A stretch of 64,000 nt of DNA from Clostridiales bacterium (GCA_015655075.1 JAATFT010000033.1:1-64000); one strand, 5' to 3'; shown: positions 48,253 to 58,841, counted from the stretch's first letter. Notes: generated from the letters alone by a model not told the origin. Numbers and translations are program-made.

Positions 48253-50790
48253 ATGAAAAGACGGATGCAAAAATGGATGGGAATTTTACTTGCCGTCCTA
48301 CTGATTACATCAATATTCCCTGCAAATGGAGTAATATCACTTGCCGCAACGAAACCAAGTTTATCCATGACTTCCAAGACACTCACCGGGGTGGGGGCGG
48401 CATTTACCTTATCGGTCAAGAATCTGGACAGAACAAAGGTAAAATCAACGGTATGGTATACAAAGAATAAGAGTGTTGCTACCGTAGATTCTTCCACCGG
48501 TTATGTAACTTCTACAGGAAAGGGAAGCACTTATATTAAATGCAGAATTACATATAAAGACGGGACCATACGGTATCCCGCCTGCAAAGTAACGGTTAAA
48601 ATTCCGGCAACGGCAATCCGCATTACCAATACTCCGGAAGAAGGCATGAATAATTTCGCAATCACGGTGGGGGACACCATGGATTTTAACAGTGTGCTTA
48701 CACCAAGTAATGCCAGTGATTTAATAACCTATTCCACCGATAATACCAATTATGCAACAGTTGATAAAAGGGGGATTGTTACAGCTTTAAAGGCCGGTAT
48801 TGTCCGTCTGACGGCTACGGCTTCCATGACAAAAGCCAAGGCTTCCTCCAGTCTGGTAAAAGATACGGTTAATATTCAGATCGTTGAAAAATCAGTCGGC
48901 GTTAAAAGCGCGGAATTGACGGATTCCACCGCCTTAACCATAACCTTTGACGGTGCAGTCAGCGAATCGACGGTAATTGATGAGGACGGTGAACTTCTTG
49001 ACAGCGTATCCATTAAGGCCATGACAGACGGGGAGGGCGATACGGCGGATAAGCTGGGAAATTTAACCGCCAAGTTATCTTCGGATGGGAAAACCTTGAC
49101 GATTACGTCCGAGAATGCTTTTAACGGACTTTATGGACTGCATCTTACAGACAGTATCCAAACTACGGACGGAACGGCTTTAACGGAATATTATAAAAAC
49201 TTGGAATTATACGATACCAAACCACCTTATTTTAAAGATTATGAAGTGGATGATACCGGATTAATTGTTACCCTGGAATTCAGTGAAGCCATGAATTTCA
49301 GTAATATGTCAATTTCCAAGGTAAGCCTGGTAAAGTCCAAGCTGACTGCGGAATCTTCCACCCTAAGTTTATTAAAGACCAAGTCAAATTATGTGAAATC
49401 CGATGACGGCAAATCTTTGACCATTGATTTAACCGATATGGATTCGGACGACCAGAATAAGACTTTTGCCGTAGTATTCTCCGGATTAAAGGATAAAGCC
49501 GGCAATTACCCGAGCAATTCCATTTTAACCGCCTATGTGGCAACGGATACGACGGAAAAAGCCCAGGCTAAATTAAAAACCCTGACACGTACCGGTTATT
49601 ATACGCTGACTGCCACCTTTTCAAGGGCAATCAAGACTCCGGGTGAGGTTTTGCTTAGTAATGGCAAAACAATTGATGGGAAAGTGGATAAAAATGACAG
49701 TAAGGTAGTCAATTTTACTCTGGATTCTTCTTCGGCTAAACTTACCGGTTCACAGAAAGTTTCCATTGGCTATTGGGACAGTTATAATGTAAAGGATTCG
49801 GATGATACCGCAGATGATTACACAAAAAAAACAGTTAATTTTACTGTTGATAAGGATGAACCGGAGTTAAAAACTTATAAACTTACTAAGAAAGACAAGG
49901 ATGACAATGTCGCCTATGTTTTAACCTTAACTTATGATAAAAATGTTATTTTAGCCAGTGATTCGGGAAAATTCACTTCCAAACTTGTTACCCTGAATAA
50001 AGATATCTACTCCCAGAAAAAACTCGAATATACGGCTTCCGTAAAGGATAAGGTTGTAACGGTTAACCTGGATAAAGAACAGTTTGATGAAAACGGAACT
50101 TACACCATAACCATTCCGGAAGGATTTGTAAAGGATAATTTTAATAATGAAAGTAAAAAAAGAGAAATTTCCGTGAATCGAACCGGGACGGCGGGAACAG
50201 AGCTGCCGGCGCCGGAAAGCGTGAAACAATCTTCGGATGATCCGGGCATCGTTCTGGTTACCTTTGAGAATAAGATCGATGAAACCACGGCAGAAAATAA
50301 GGGCAACTATACTATTTCAGGAGTGAATATATCAAAGGCGGAATTGGTTGAAAATAATTCCGGCGGAGCCATCGTCCATCTGACACTGAAAGAAGGAGCC
50401 GTTACGGTAACGGCTACTTATGCCGTAACCATAAAGGGTATTAAAGGATACGGTGATTCCTATACGGAAATGGATAAATATGAGACCACCTTATTATTAT
50501 ATGAAAATGAAGGACCATCCATAACCAAAGTAACCTATAGTTACCCAAGCAAGGTAAAGATAACCTTTGACGAAGCGATTGAAGGAACTGCAAGCTTTAA
50601 TGTTATTCAGGACGGGGAAGATCTGGCGGAGGACTTTGCAATCAGCGGAAGTACCGTTACCATTACTTTAAGCGAAGTACCGGAAATGGGTGTAAAGATG
50701 AAGATTACTCCCACAAGCTCAAATGCCATAACAGATTCTTCCGGCAATAAAGCGACCATATCCACAAAATATGTAACGCCGGACAATTAA
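48253..50790 (+). CDS. Secreted surface protein with Ig-like domains (paralog 2)
   Basis: Signal peptide MKRRMQKWMGILLAVLLITSIFPANGVISLAA; colinear with the 45280-47835 product through IGYWDSYNVKDSDD and the C-terminus. Confidence 0.82.
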   Translation: MKRRMQKWMGILLAVLLITSIFPANGVISLAATKPSLSMTSKTLTGVGAAFTLSVKNLDRTKVKSTVWYTKNKSVATVDSSTGYVTSTGKGSTYIKCRITYKDGTIRYPACKVTVKIPATAIRITNTPEEGMNNFAITVGDTMDFNSVLTPSNASDLITYSTDNTNYATVDKRGIVTALKAGIVRLTATASMTKAKASSSLVKDTVNIQIVEKSVGVKSAELTDSTALTITFDGAVSESTVIDEDGELLDSVSIKAMTDGEGDTADKLGNLTAKLSSDGKTLTITSENAFNGLYGLHLTDSIQTTDGTALTEYYKNLELYDTKPPYFKDYEVDDTGLIVTLEFSEAMNFSNMSISKVSLVKSKLTAESSTLSLLKTKSNYVKSDDGKSLTIDLTDMDSDDQNKTFAVVFSGLKDKAGNYPSNSILTAYVATDTTEKAQAKLKTLTRTGYYTLTATFSRAIKTPGEVLLSNGKTIDGKVDKNDSKVVNFTLDSSSAKLTGSQKVSIGYWDSYNVKDSDDTADDYTKKTVNFTVDKDEPELKTYKLTKKDKDDNVAYVLTLTYDKNVILASDSGKFTSKLVTLNKDIYSQKKLEYTASVKDKVVTVNLDKEQFDENGTYTITIPEGFVKDNFNNESKKREISVNRTGTAGTELPAPESVKQSSDDPGIVLVTFENKIDETTAENKGNYTISGVNISKAELVENNSGGAIVHLTLKEGAVTVTATYAVTIKGIKGYGDSYTEMDKYETTLLLYENEGPSITKVTYSYPSKVKITFDEAIEGTASFNVIQDGEDLAEDFAISGSTVTITLSEVPEMGVKMKITPTSSNAITDSSGNKATISTKYVTPDN

Positions 50791-50895
50791 TTAAAAATTT
50801 TCAAAGTCAAAGAGCTGTCAGCTGCGGGCTGGCGGCTCTTTTGTGCGACGGGCAGTCGCACAAGAAAAGCAATGCCAAAGCAAAACCGCTCTTCC

Positions 50896-50987
50896 TGCCC
50901 TGTTAATTCTATGAAACCAACCGGGATTTGATGAAAAAGGCAGGCTGCTATTTTACAACTGCCCTGTTAATACTATGAAACCAACCG
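50896..50987. repeat. Two direct 28-nt repeats TGCCCTGTTAAT(T/A)CTATGAAACCAACCG, 64-bp period
   Basis: 50896-50923 and 50960-50987, one mismatch. Confidence 0.9.
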
Positions 50988-50988
50988 T

Positions 50989-51748
50989 TTATTTTACGGT
51001 GACGGTACACTTATATTTTTTACCGTATAAGAAAGCTGTTATCGTTGCCGTCCCCTTACATTTAGCAGTAATCTTTCCTGTGCTGCTTACCGCTGCAATC
51101 TTTTTATTACTTGACTTCCAGGAGCTTCTTCCCAGACTGTTCAGCTTTAATTGCAGGGTATCTCCGGGAGAAAGAGTTGCTTTTGTCCTGGTTAAAGCCA
51201 GCTTTTTATAATTAAATTTATTGTCTGCGGCATAGGCGGATACATAGGAGTTTTTCACTCCATAAAAGGTAAGTTTTTTACTGCATCCTTCAAAGGCCTG
51301 GTCGGTTAGTGCTTTACATTTTAGAAAGGCACCGCTCGCAATGGTGGTAACCGAATCCGTCATGGTAACCTTTTTCAGATTGGAGCAGGATGTAAACGCC
51401 TCTGCTCCAATCGTGATAACGGATTTAGGGATTGTTACAGACAGGATATCTTTATTTTAAGTTCTCACAACCAAAGAAAGCATCCCTATCGATTGAAGTA
51501 ACCGTACCTGGAATAGTAACCTTAATCAGTTCCTTATTCCCCTGAAATACACCATTTGCAATCCTGCTTACCGTATCGGGTATTGTGATTTCTGCGGAAC
51601 TTCCGTTATATGATACAAGCACACCCTTCCTGATTTCAAAATCACTGTCACTTGCTCCCGTTTTTTGGGAATATATTTGAGAATATAATAATATGGGCAG
51701 TATGATCAGAATAATACAAAATATTATTATTAATTTTCTTTTTTTCAT
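50989..51748 (-). pseudogene. BspA-type leucine-rich repeat protein with C-terminal Ig-like domain, frameshifted
   Basis: 51748-51452 ...AFFGCENLK*; +1 frame continues KDILSVTIPKSVITIGAEAFTSCSNLKKVTMTDSVTTIASGAF...; break in an A-run (T-run at 51455-51458 on + strand). Confidence 0.8.
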
Positions 51749-52349
51749 AAAATCTCCTTTTCACGGTTTTAAATGCTTTCTCTTCACGCAATCCTATTTT
51801 TCATGGTTATAACTCTTAGATATCTTATAATTCGCAGGGACTCCCCGCAGTACAGAAAAACAAACGGGAGTCCCCTTGCGAATTATCGGATATTTTACCG
51901 GGTGCTGCTGATTTCCTCATCATAAACAGCATCTTTATCTGTTATGTAAAAGCCTGATACGGAGCAGCATAATAGTTAATTCCGGTTCTTCTAAATATTG
52001 TCGGTTTTTGTTATATTTTTATAACAACAGATTTCCATAATTATGCAATGTTTTTTATCTGTTCTACATTAATAACCGCCGGCTTAATTCACCAGTCTGC
52101 TTATACCGGTTTTCCAAATGGATATCATTTTAACAGAGTATTTACGAATACGGCTGGCATCACACGGGGAAGTACCGGGATACTTTGCAATCGTAAGGGT
52201 CAAATAGCAAATACCCGGACTCTTTTTTATAAACCAGAAGCTTACGTTTATCCGGTACCGGCATAATTTTTCCGCCGCCGCGCTTTTGGGCTTTTTCTCG
52301 TTTATTACCCCTTTACGTAATGTAAGATTTGTTTTATAATGAGTGAGAT

Positions 52350-52847
52350 ATGAAAGCACACTGGAGGAAAAAGTCATTGAAATCAATTAGCAGAACAGTC
52401 GTTATGTCGGTATGCCGCGTGCTGTTTGTACTGTATATCATATTATTAGCTTATTTTTTGTTTTTTAGCGAACGTTATGGACGAACGATAACTTCGGATG
52501 AATATAAATTTAATTTAAAATTGTTTAAAGAAGTAAGGCGTTTTATTTTATACCGGAAAGAGCTTGGATTAGAAAGCTTTATTGTTAATATATTTGGAAA
52601 TGTTCTGGCATTTGTGCCGTTTGGCTTTGTTTTGCCTATCATAAGTATAAGTAACAGAAAATTACTGAATATAACCTTATTAAGTCTTGAATTCAGCCTG
52701 ACCATAGAGCTTATCCAATTAATTTTTAAGGTCGGAATTTTTGACGTGGATGATATTTTTATGAACACAATCGGTGGGATACTGGGAGGTATCTGCTTTA
52801 TTATATGCCATAAATTAGTTAAATCAATTAAAAAGCTGGGGAGATAA
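52350..52847 (+). CDS. VanZ-like family protein
   Basis: NIFGNVLAFVPFGFVLPIIS, LTIELIQLIFKVGIFDVDDIFMNTIGGILGG. Confidence 0.88.
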   Translation: MKAHWRKKSLKSISRTVVMSVCRVLFVLYIILLAYFLFFSERYGRTITSDEYKFNLKLFKEVRRFILYRKELGLESFIVNIFGNVLAFVPFGFVLPIISISNRKLLNITLLSLEFSLTIELIQLIFKVGIFDVDDIFMNTIGGILGGICFIICHKLVKSIKKLGR

Positions 52848-52852
52848 ATTGC

Positions 52853-53221
52853 TTGCAAATTGTTTACAGGAAAGGTGAGGTAGGGAGGAGGACTATGTTT
52901 AAACGTAAAAAAGATGTATTTAAATTTACAGACAGAAGTCATTCCGTAAGGGGACTAATATCAATTATTGCGGGGGGCATTTCCCTCGTTACCCTGTTGG
53001 TTTTATCTGTTATTTCCAGTTTTTCTAAAGGAAACGGCGGCCTGATAATAGGGGTAATCGGGATGCTGTCGTTTGCAATATCCGTCGCAGGCTTTATACT
53101 TGGCATAAAGGGCTGCAGGGAAAAGGAAATCTATTATACCGCTCCTATAACAGGAATGGTCTTAAATGGTTTCCTGTCCATTATATTTTTTGTGTTATAT
53201 ATGATGGGCATTATTATATAG
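52853..53221 (+). CDS. Small membrane protein of unknown function
   Basis: Three predicted TM segments; GGAGGAGG RBS upstream of an internal MFKRKKDVFKF Met at 52895. Confidence 0.65.
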   Translation: MQIVYRKGEVGRRTMFKRKKDVFKFTDRSHSVRGLISIIAGGISLVTLLVLSVISSFSKGNGGLIIGVIGMLSFAISVAGFILGIKGCREKEIYYTAPITGMVLNGFLSIIFFVLYMMGIII

Positions 53222-53369
53222 TATAAGCAATTAACTTGCAGTTAATTATAGTAAGGGTATTTTATATAATTTTACTATATTAAAGAAATTTATTATATAA
53301 AAGCGGTATGAAAGGTCACTTGTTCAGTACAAGCTTTAAGGATTTGAAACCAATCAGACAGGAGCAGCT

Positions 53370-53987
53370 ATGACAAGATTAGAACAGCAGATGCAGTTTA
53401 TTTTGGAAGTGGATAAGTTAAAAAATATCACCAGACAGACTTATATTGCGGATGGAAGCAGAAAGGAAGATGATGCGGAGCATTCCTGGCATTTGGCGTT
53501 AATGTGTATCCTTTTAAGCGAATATGCCAATGAAAAAATAGATGTATTAAAAACCGTGGCAATGGTTCTGATACATGATATTGTTGAGATTGACGCTGGG
53601 GATACCTACGCTTACGACGAGTTGGGGAACCAGTCGAAAAGAGAGAGGGAAACGGCAGCGGCGGACAGAATATTTGACCTGCTGCCCTATGACCAGGCGG
53701 CATATGTAAAAGAGTTATGGGAAGAATTTGAATCAGGCGAAACACCGGAGGCTAAATTTGCCAACACCCTGGATAAATGCCAGCCCGCATTACTTAACGA
53801 TAAATCCGGGGGCAGATCCTGGAGGGAGCATGAAGTGAAGGAAAGCCAGATTAAAAATAGGAATGCAGATACCTTTAAAGGGTCTGATAAATTATGGAAT
53901 TATGTAAGGAATATAATAGAGAAAAATACCAGGAATGGAAATATTAAAGCGGATGGGTACGAAGATGAAATACACAGAATTATTTAG
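53370..53987 (+). CDS. HD domain-containing phosphohydrolase (YfbR-like)
   Basis: RKEDDAEHSWHLALMCILLSEYA, VAMVLIHDIVEIDAGDTYAYDE. Confidence 0.9.
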   Translation: MTRLEQQMQFILEVDKLKNITRQTYIADGSRKEDDAEHSWHLALMCILLSEYANEKIDVLKTVAMVLIHDIVEIDAGDTYAYDELGNQSKRERETAAADRIFDLLPYDQAAYVKELWEEFESGETPEAKFANTLDKCQPALLNDKSGGRSWREHEVKESQIKNRNADTFKGSDKLWNYVRNIIEKNTRNGNIKADGYEDEIHRII

Positions 53988-56037
53988 AGATGGCAATGAG
54001 AAAATCAGAGAACGTTATGATTTATCCATGGAACGAACAGAGGCTATTTTAAAAGAGCAGGCGGTAAAAGGACCGGCCGGGGATTATTTCTTGAGTGTTG
54101 CCGCTTTTATTTTACAGATTAAGGAATTAGTAACCCTGGTTGAAAAAGATAGATTAAGCCGGATGTCCATGGAGGAATTGAAGAAATTAAATTATGAATT
54201 ATATAAGGATATTCTTCCGGGAAAATATGAATACAGTTATGCCAATCCCAGGTATGCGGTACAAAAATTGGGAAAAAAATATGGTAAGCTCCTGACCTTT
54301 TTATATGCTGAAATTCGGGGAATGATTGTCTATGCCTACGAATGCAGACTATGGGATATTACGGTTTATCTGGAGCTGTTTATAGAGAGTTATAATTATT
54401 TTGAAGAAGAGGACGAGTATACTTTTAAAGATGTCAGGCGGGCTATTTATGACTTTATCAGCGATTACACCGGGGATATGCTGGAATACCGGACCAGGGA
54501 ACTATTGGATTCCCGGTTGTCTTTTGTAAAGGATATTATTACGGACTGGGATTTAAGAGATTTAAGATATTTATATCAATTTGGTGAATATATCTGCGAA
54601 AATGAGTTAAGAATGGCGGAATTCCTGAACAGCCTTTCAGAAGAGGAAGTAAAGGCAATGGCCTTCACCTACACCGAAGGATACCGAAGAGGCTTTGAGA
54701 AAGCAGGAATCGATTTGAACAAAAAGGATACTGTAAATATACGTTATAGTATTGGCTTTGAAAGAATGCTTCTGTACGCTTTTGACTATTTTGCAGAAAT
54801 GGGGCTTAAGCCTGTCATTTATCGGGCGGCAGTTAATAATGTAAGTAAGAGGCAGCATTTAAAAATCGGTTATCATTCCACGGGGCCCAATAAACAATAT
54901 AATTATGACCATCGTTTTGATAACGGTCTGTATTTGGACAGGGCATATTGTGACCGGAAGCTTAGAGGTCTTTACAAGGCCTATGAAAAGTATAAAAAAG
55001 AGGCGGCACTTTATGCCGGGCCGGCTGTAATAGAGGTATTCGGAGAAAAAAATTTTGCGCCGGAAAATAAGGCGGAAGCAATCAGACTGGACAAAAGGCA
55101 GCAGAAATTATACGTATGGTACAACCGGGATGCGGGCTTAACTGTCAATGAATATATCAAAGGGGAAGAAACCAGCTTTACCATCATAGCATACCCCATT
55201 CCTGAAATCGGGGACCGGTTTAAGGAGATATTTGCCGAAACGGTGAAAGTAAATACCCTGGATAATCAGATGTATAAAAAAATCCAGCAGTCCATCATTG
55301 ACGTTCTGGATCAGGGCGAATATGTAAGGATACTTGGCAGAGGAAGAAACCGGACTGATATTAAAGTGATGCTGTATGACCTGACGGATCCTGCAAGGGA
55401 AAGTATTTTTGAAAACTGCACCGGTGATGTCAATATACCGATTGGAGAAGTCTTTACTTCACCAAAACTTTCCGGTACCAATGGAACTGTGCACGTAACT
55501 TCAGTTTATTTAAACGGATTGGAATACCTGGACTTGTCCTTTAGCTTTGAGGATGGCAGAATAAGTTCCTATTCCTGCAAAAACTTTGAGTCAGAAGAAG
55601 AAAGCAAACGCTTTGTCAAGGAAAATCTGATGTATAATCACGACACCCTGCCTCTGGGTGAGTTTGCGATCGGAACCAATACCACCGCATATGTAATGGC
55701 GCAAAAATATCACATAGGCGTTAAACTGCCCATCCTCATAGCGGAAAAAACAGGACCCCATTTTGCAGTAGGAGATACCTGCTATAAAATGAGTGAGGAT
55801 TTGAAATTATATAATCCGGACGGAAAGCAGATTGTGGCAAAGGATAATGAGATATCCATATTGAGAAAAACAGACGCAGACAAAGCTTATTTTAACTGCC
55901 ATACGGATATTACCATACCTTATGACGAACTTGGTGAAATAACAGTTTATAAAAAGAACGGCGGGACGGCCCCAATTATAAAGGATGGGAAATTTATACT
56001 TCCCGGTACCGAAAAATTAAACGAAGCTTTCCGATAA
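53935..56037 (+). CDS. M29-type aminopeptidase with a long N-terminal extension
   Basis: C-terminal half NIPIGEVFTSPKLSGTNGTVHVTSVYLNGLEYLDLSFSFEDGRI...LPLGEFAIGTNT...AEKTGPHFAVGDTCY is M29-like; the true start may be downstream of the HD gene overlap. Confidence 0.75.
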   Translation: MEILKRMGTKMKYTELFRDGNEKIRERYDLSMERTEAILKEQAVKGPAGDYFLSVAAFILQIKELVTLVEKDRLSRMSMEELKKLNYELYKDILPGKYEYSYANPRYAVQKLGKKYGKLLTFLYAEIRGMIVYAYECRLWDITVYLELFIESYNYFEEEDEYTFKDVRRAIYDFISDYTGDMLEYRTRELLDSRLSFVKDIITDWDLRDLRYLYQFGEYICENELRMAEFLNSLSEEEVKAMAFTYTEGYRRGFEKAGIDLNKKDTVNIRYSIGFERMLLYAFDYFAEMGLKPVIYRAAVNNVSKRQHLKIGYHSTGPNKQYNYDHRFDNGLYLDRAYCDRKLRGLYKAYEKYKKEAALYAGPAVIEVFGEKNFAPENKAEAIRLDKRQQKLYVWYNRDAGLTVNEYIKGEETSFTIIAYPIPEIGDRFKEIFAETVKVNTLDNQMYKKIQQSIIDVLDQGEYVRILGRGRNRTDIKVMLYDLTDPARESIFENCTGDVNIPIGEVFTSPKLSGTNGTVHVTSVYLNGLEYLDLSFSFEDGRISSYSCKNFESEEESKRFVKENLMYNHDTLPLGEFAIGTNTTAYVMAQKYHIGVKLPILIAEKTGPHFAVGDTCYKMSEDLKLYNPDGKQIVAKDNEISILRKTDADKAYFNCHTDITIPYDELGEITVYKKNGGTAPIIKDGKFILPGTEKLNEAFR

Positions 56038-56262
56038 AATTATATTATAGGAACAAAAAATATGTTCCTATAATCGGATGGACGGCGGATAAAGCCCCGC
56101 CTTTTATCGGAAATTGAAAGGCAATTTCCGATAAGTTATATTATAGGAACAAAGACCATGTTCCTATAGTCGGATGCAGGTTGGTAAAAAACACCCCTTT
56201 TTATCAGAAGATAAAGCATCTGACCATAAGTTTTATTATAGGAACGAAAATATAGAGAATGA
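56033..56262 (+). repeat. Three tandem hairpin units (about 96-bp period) between the M29 gene and purE
   Basis: TATAGGAACAAA...GTTCCTATA at 56046 and 56142, third TATAGGAACGAAA at 56237; secondary hairpin TTATCGGAAATT/AATTTCCGATAA. Confidence 0.85.
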
Positions 56263-56278
56263 AAGCGAGGATGATACA

Positions 56279-56794
56279 ATGGCAGCAAAAGTAGGAATAG
56301 TAATGGGAAGCGATTCGGATCTTCCTGTCATGAGTAAAGCGGCGGAAATATTGGATATATTAAAAATTGAATATGATATTACCGTAATATCTGCCCACAG
56401 AATGCCGGATATATTCTTTCATTATGCAAAATCGGCGGAAGAAAAAGGCTATAAGGTAATCATTGCAGGCGCCGGCGGAGCTGCGCATTTGCCGGGCATG
56501 ACGGCGGCAATTTTTCCGATGCCTGTAATTGGGGTCCCCATAATGACCAAGTCTTTAGGCGGTGTGGATTCCCTCTATTCCATCGTTTCGATGCCAGGTG
56601 GTATTCCTGTGGCGACGGTTGCAATTAACGGGGCTTTAAATGCCGGTCTGTTAGCAGCTAAAATTCTGGCAACTTCCGACCCGGAATTGCTGGAACGCAT
56701 TAAGGCCTATGGGGAAGGTTTAAAAGACAGCGTTCTGGCTAAAGCGGATAAATTAGAAAAAATGGGTTATGAAGCCTATTTAAAGAATATGTAA
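56279..56794 (+). CDS. purE: 5-(carboxyamino)imidazole ribonucleotide mutase
   Basis: KVGIVMGSDSDLPVMSKAAEIL, SAHRMPD, AGAGGAAHLPGMTAA. Confidence 0.96.
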   Translation: MAAKVGIVMGSDSDLPVMSKAAEILDILKIEYDITVISAHRMPDIFFHYAKSAEEKGYKVIIAGAGGAAHLPGMTAAIFPMPVIGVPIMTKSLGGVDSLYSIVSMPGGIPVATVAINGALNAGLLAAKILATSDPELLERIKAYGEGLKDSVLAKADKLEKMGYEAYLKNM

Positions 56795-56861
56795 TACGGC
56801 TTAAATATCCCGCCCGGATTGCAGGAAGACGGATATATCTCATTTACTGATAAAAGGGAAT

Positions 56862-56974
56862 ATTTTATCGAATAGGAAATTGCGGCCTATTCGATAAAAT
56901 ACCCGCCGGGGGATTCGCATGACGCGGCCAAGCGCCAGCACAGAGTTTGCTTTGCAAACTTTTTTTTATTAATA
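56862..56974. repeat. Hairpin repeat family B, copy 3
   Basis: ATTTTATCGAATAGG/CCTATTCGATAAAAT (15-bp perfect arms), CCGCCGGGGGATTCGCATGACGC, AGTTTGCtttGCAAACT + T8. Confidence 0.82.
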
Positions 56975-57089
56975 ACACTTATAAACAATATAAGAAAATA
57001 ATGAAATTAAAAGCCGGGACAAATAATATGGGTTATGATAAAATAGGAAACAGATAATAGCTCTGTATATCTTTTAAGGAGGATTTACC

Positions 57090-58115
57090 ATGGATTATAA
57101 AAAGGCGGGAGTAGATATTGAAGCCGGTTACAAAGCTGTTGCTCTTATGAAGGAGCATATTAAGGAAACCATGCGCAGTGAAGTATTAACCGGAATCGGC
57201 GGATTTTCGGGTGCATTTTCCTTAGAGGGCTTTAAAAATATGGAACGGCCCGCTCTGGTCGCCGGCACGGACGGTGTGGGAACGAAGTTAAAACTGGCAT
57301 TTATTTTGGATAAACACGATACCGTGGGTATAGACTGCGTGGCTATGTGTGTCAACGATATTGCCTGTACAGGCGGTCAGCCTTTATTCTTCCTGGATTA
57401 TATTGCCTGTGGTAAAAATGAGCCGGGAAAGATTGCAACCATCGTAAGCGGAGTGGCAGAAGGCTGCAAGCAGGCAGGCGCCGCTTTAATCGGAGGTGAA
57501 ACGGCGGAAATGCCGGGTTTCTATCCGGAAAATGAATATGACCTGGCAGGTTTTGCAGTTGGTATTGTGGACCAGGGGCGATTTATTAACGGAAAAGATT
57601 TAAAGGCGGGGGACGCCATCATCGGAATTGCTTCATCCGGTATCCACAGCAACGGCTATTCTCTTGTACGTAGCGTATTTAACATGAAACGGGAAGCTTT
57701 GGACACTTATTATGAAGCTTTGGGTGCCACTCTTGGAGAAGTTCTGTTAACCCCTACGAAAATTTATGTAAAAGCTTTAAAAGACCTGAAAACGGCAGGA
57801 GTAACTGTTAAGGCCTGCAGCCATATAACCGGCGGAGGATTTTATGAAAATATCCCCAGAATGTTATGCGACGGAATGCATGGGGTAATTTATAAAGACA
57901 GTTATGTTGTTCCTCCCATTTTTCATATGCTCTCCACGGACGGGGATATTGAAGAAAAGGTAATGTATAATACTTACAATATGGGAATCGGGATGATGAT
58001 TGCCACAGACAGTAGGGAAGCGGACAAAGCCGTAAAATTATTACTGGAAAGCGGAGAGGCTGCTTATATTGTAGGTGAGGTGAAAGCCGGGGAGAAAGGT
58101 GTAACCGTATGTTAA
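57090..58115 (+). CDS. purM: Phosphoribosylformylglycinamidine cyclo-ligase
   Basis: [46 protein letters not shown]. Confidence 0.97.
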   Translation: MDYKKAGVDIEAGYKAVALMKEHIKETMRSEVLTGIGGFSGAFSLEGFKNMERPALVAGTDGVGTKLKLAFILDKHDTVGIDCVAMCVNDIACTGGQPLFFLDYIACGKNEPGKIATIVSGVAEGCKQAGAALIGGETAEMPGFYPENEYDLAGFAVGIVDQGRFINGKDLKAGDAIIGIASSGIHSNGYSLVRSVFNMKREALDTYYEALGATLGEVLLTPTKIYVKALKDLKTAGVTVKACSHITGGGFYENIPRMLCDGMHGVIYKDSYVVPPIFHMLSTDGDIEEKVMYNTYNMGIGMMIATDSREADKAVKLLLESGEAAYIVGEVKAGEKGVTVC

Positions 58116-58750
58116 GAATCGCAGTTTTAGTATCCGGCGGGGGGACCAACCTTCAGGCAATTATGGACGGTATAGAGCAGGGCAGGATAACCAATGCAAG
58201 GATAGAGACGGTTATCAGCAGTAAAGGCGGGGTATATGCCTTAGAACGGGCCCGCAGCCGCAAAATTAAGACCTCCGTTATTTCACCTGATGACTATGAC
58301 GGCAGGGAAGAATTCAGCCGGGCGTTATTGTCAGAAATAAAAAGACTCCGGGTAGATTTAATCGTTTTGGCGGGATATCTTGTAATTATACCTGAAATTT
58401 TAATTCATGATTACCGGAATAAAATTATTAATATCCATCCGTCCTTAATCCCTGCTTTTTGCGGGCCGGGTTATTACGGACTGCGGGTTCACGAAGCGGT
58501 GCTGAAAAAGGGGGTGAAAATTACGGGAGCTACGGTTCATTTTGTAGATGAAGGTACGGATACCGGGCCGATTATCCTTCAGAAGGCAGTAAAAGTATAT
58601 GAGGATGACACGCCGGAAGTTTTACAGAGAAGAGTTATGGAAGAAGCGGAATGGCTAATATTACCCCAGGCTATACAATTAATGGCAGACAATAAAATAC
58701 AGGTAAAAAATAATAAGGTATATATATCAGGCAATAGAGAGAGCAATTAA
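58109..58750 (+). CDS. purN: Phosphoribosylglycinamide formyltransferase
   Basis: [60 protein letters not shown]. Confidence 0.96.
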   Translation: MLRIAVLVSGGGTNLQAIMDGIEQGRITNARIETVISSKGGVYALERARSRKIKTSVISPDDYDGREEFSRALLSEIKRLRVDLIVLAGYLVIIPEILIHDYRNKIINIHPSLIPAFCGPGYYGLRVHEAVLKKGVKITGATVHFVDEGTDTGPIILQKAVKVYEDDTPEVLQRRVMEEAEWLILPQAIQLMADNKIQVKNNKVYISGNRESN

Positions 58751-58841
58751 GGCGGAAGTATTAACTGCCGCGGCGGAAATTGCCATTTAGATAAAGCAGC
58801 CAAGATAGGCATGGATATAGTGAGAAAGGGAAGGATATAAC

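Noticed and set aside
52048-52386. ORFs of 72 aa (+) and 100 aa (-) in the VanZ upstream region
   Set aside because: Overlap each other on opposite strands, no RBS, low-complexity translations without family features; treated as chance ORFs.
56033-56278. Canonical purine riboswitch upstream of purE
   Set aside because: No recognisable conserved purine-aptamer core; the region is instead a tandem hairpin repeat.
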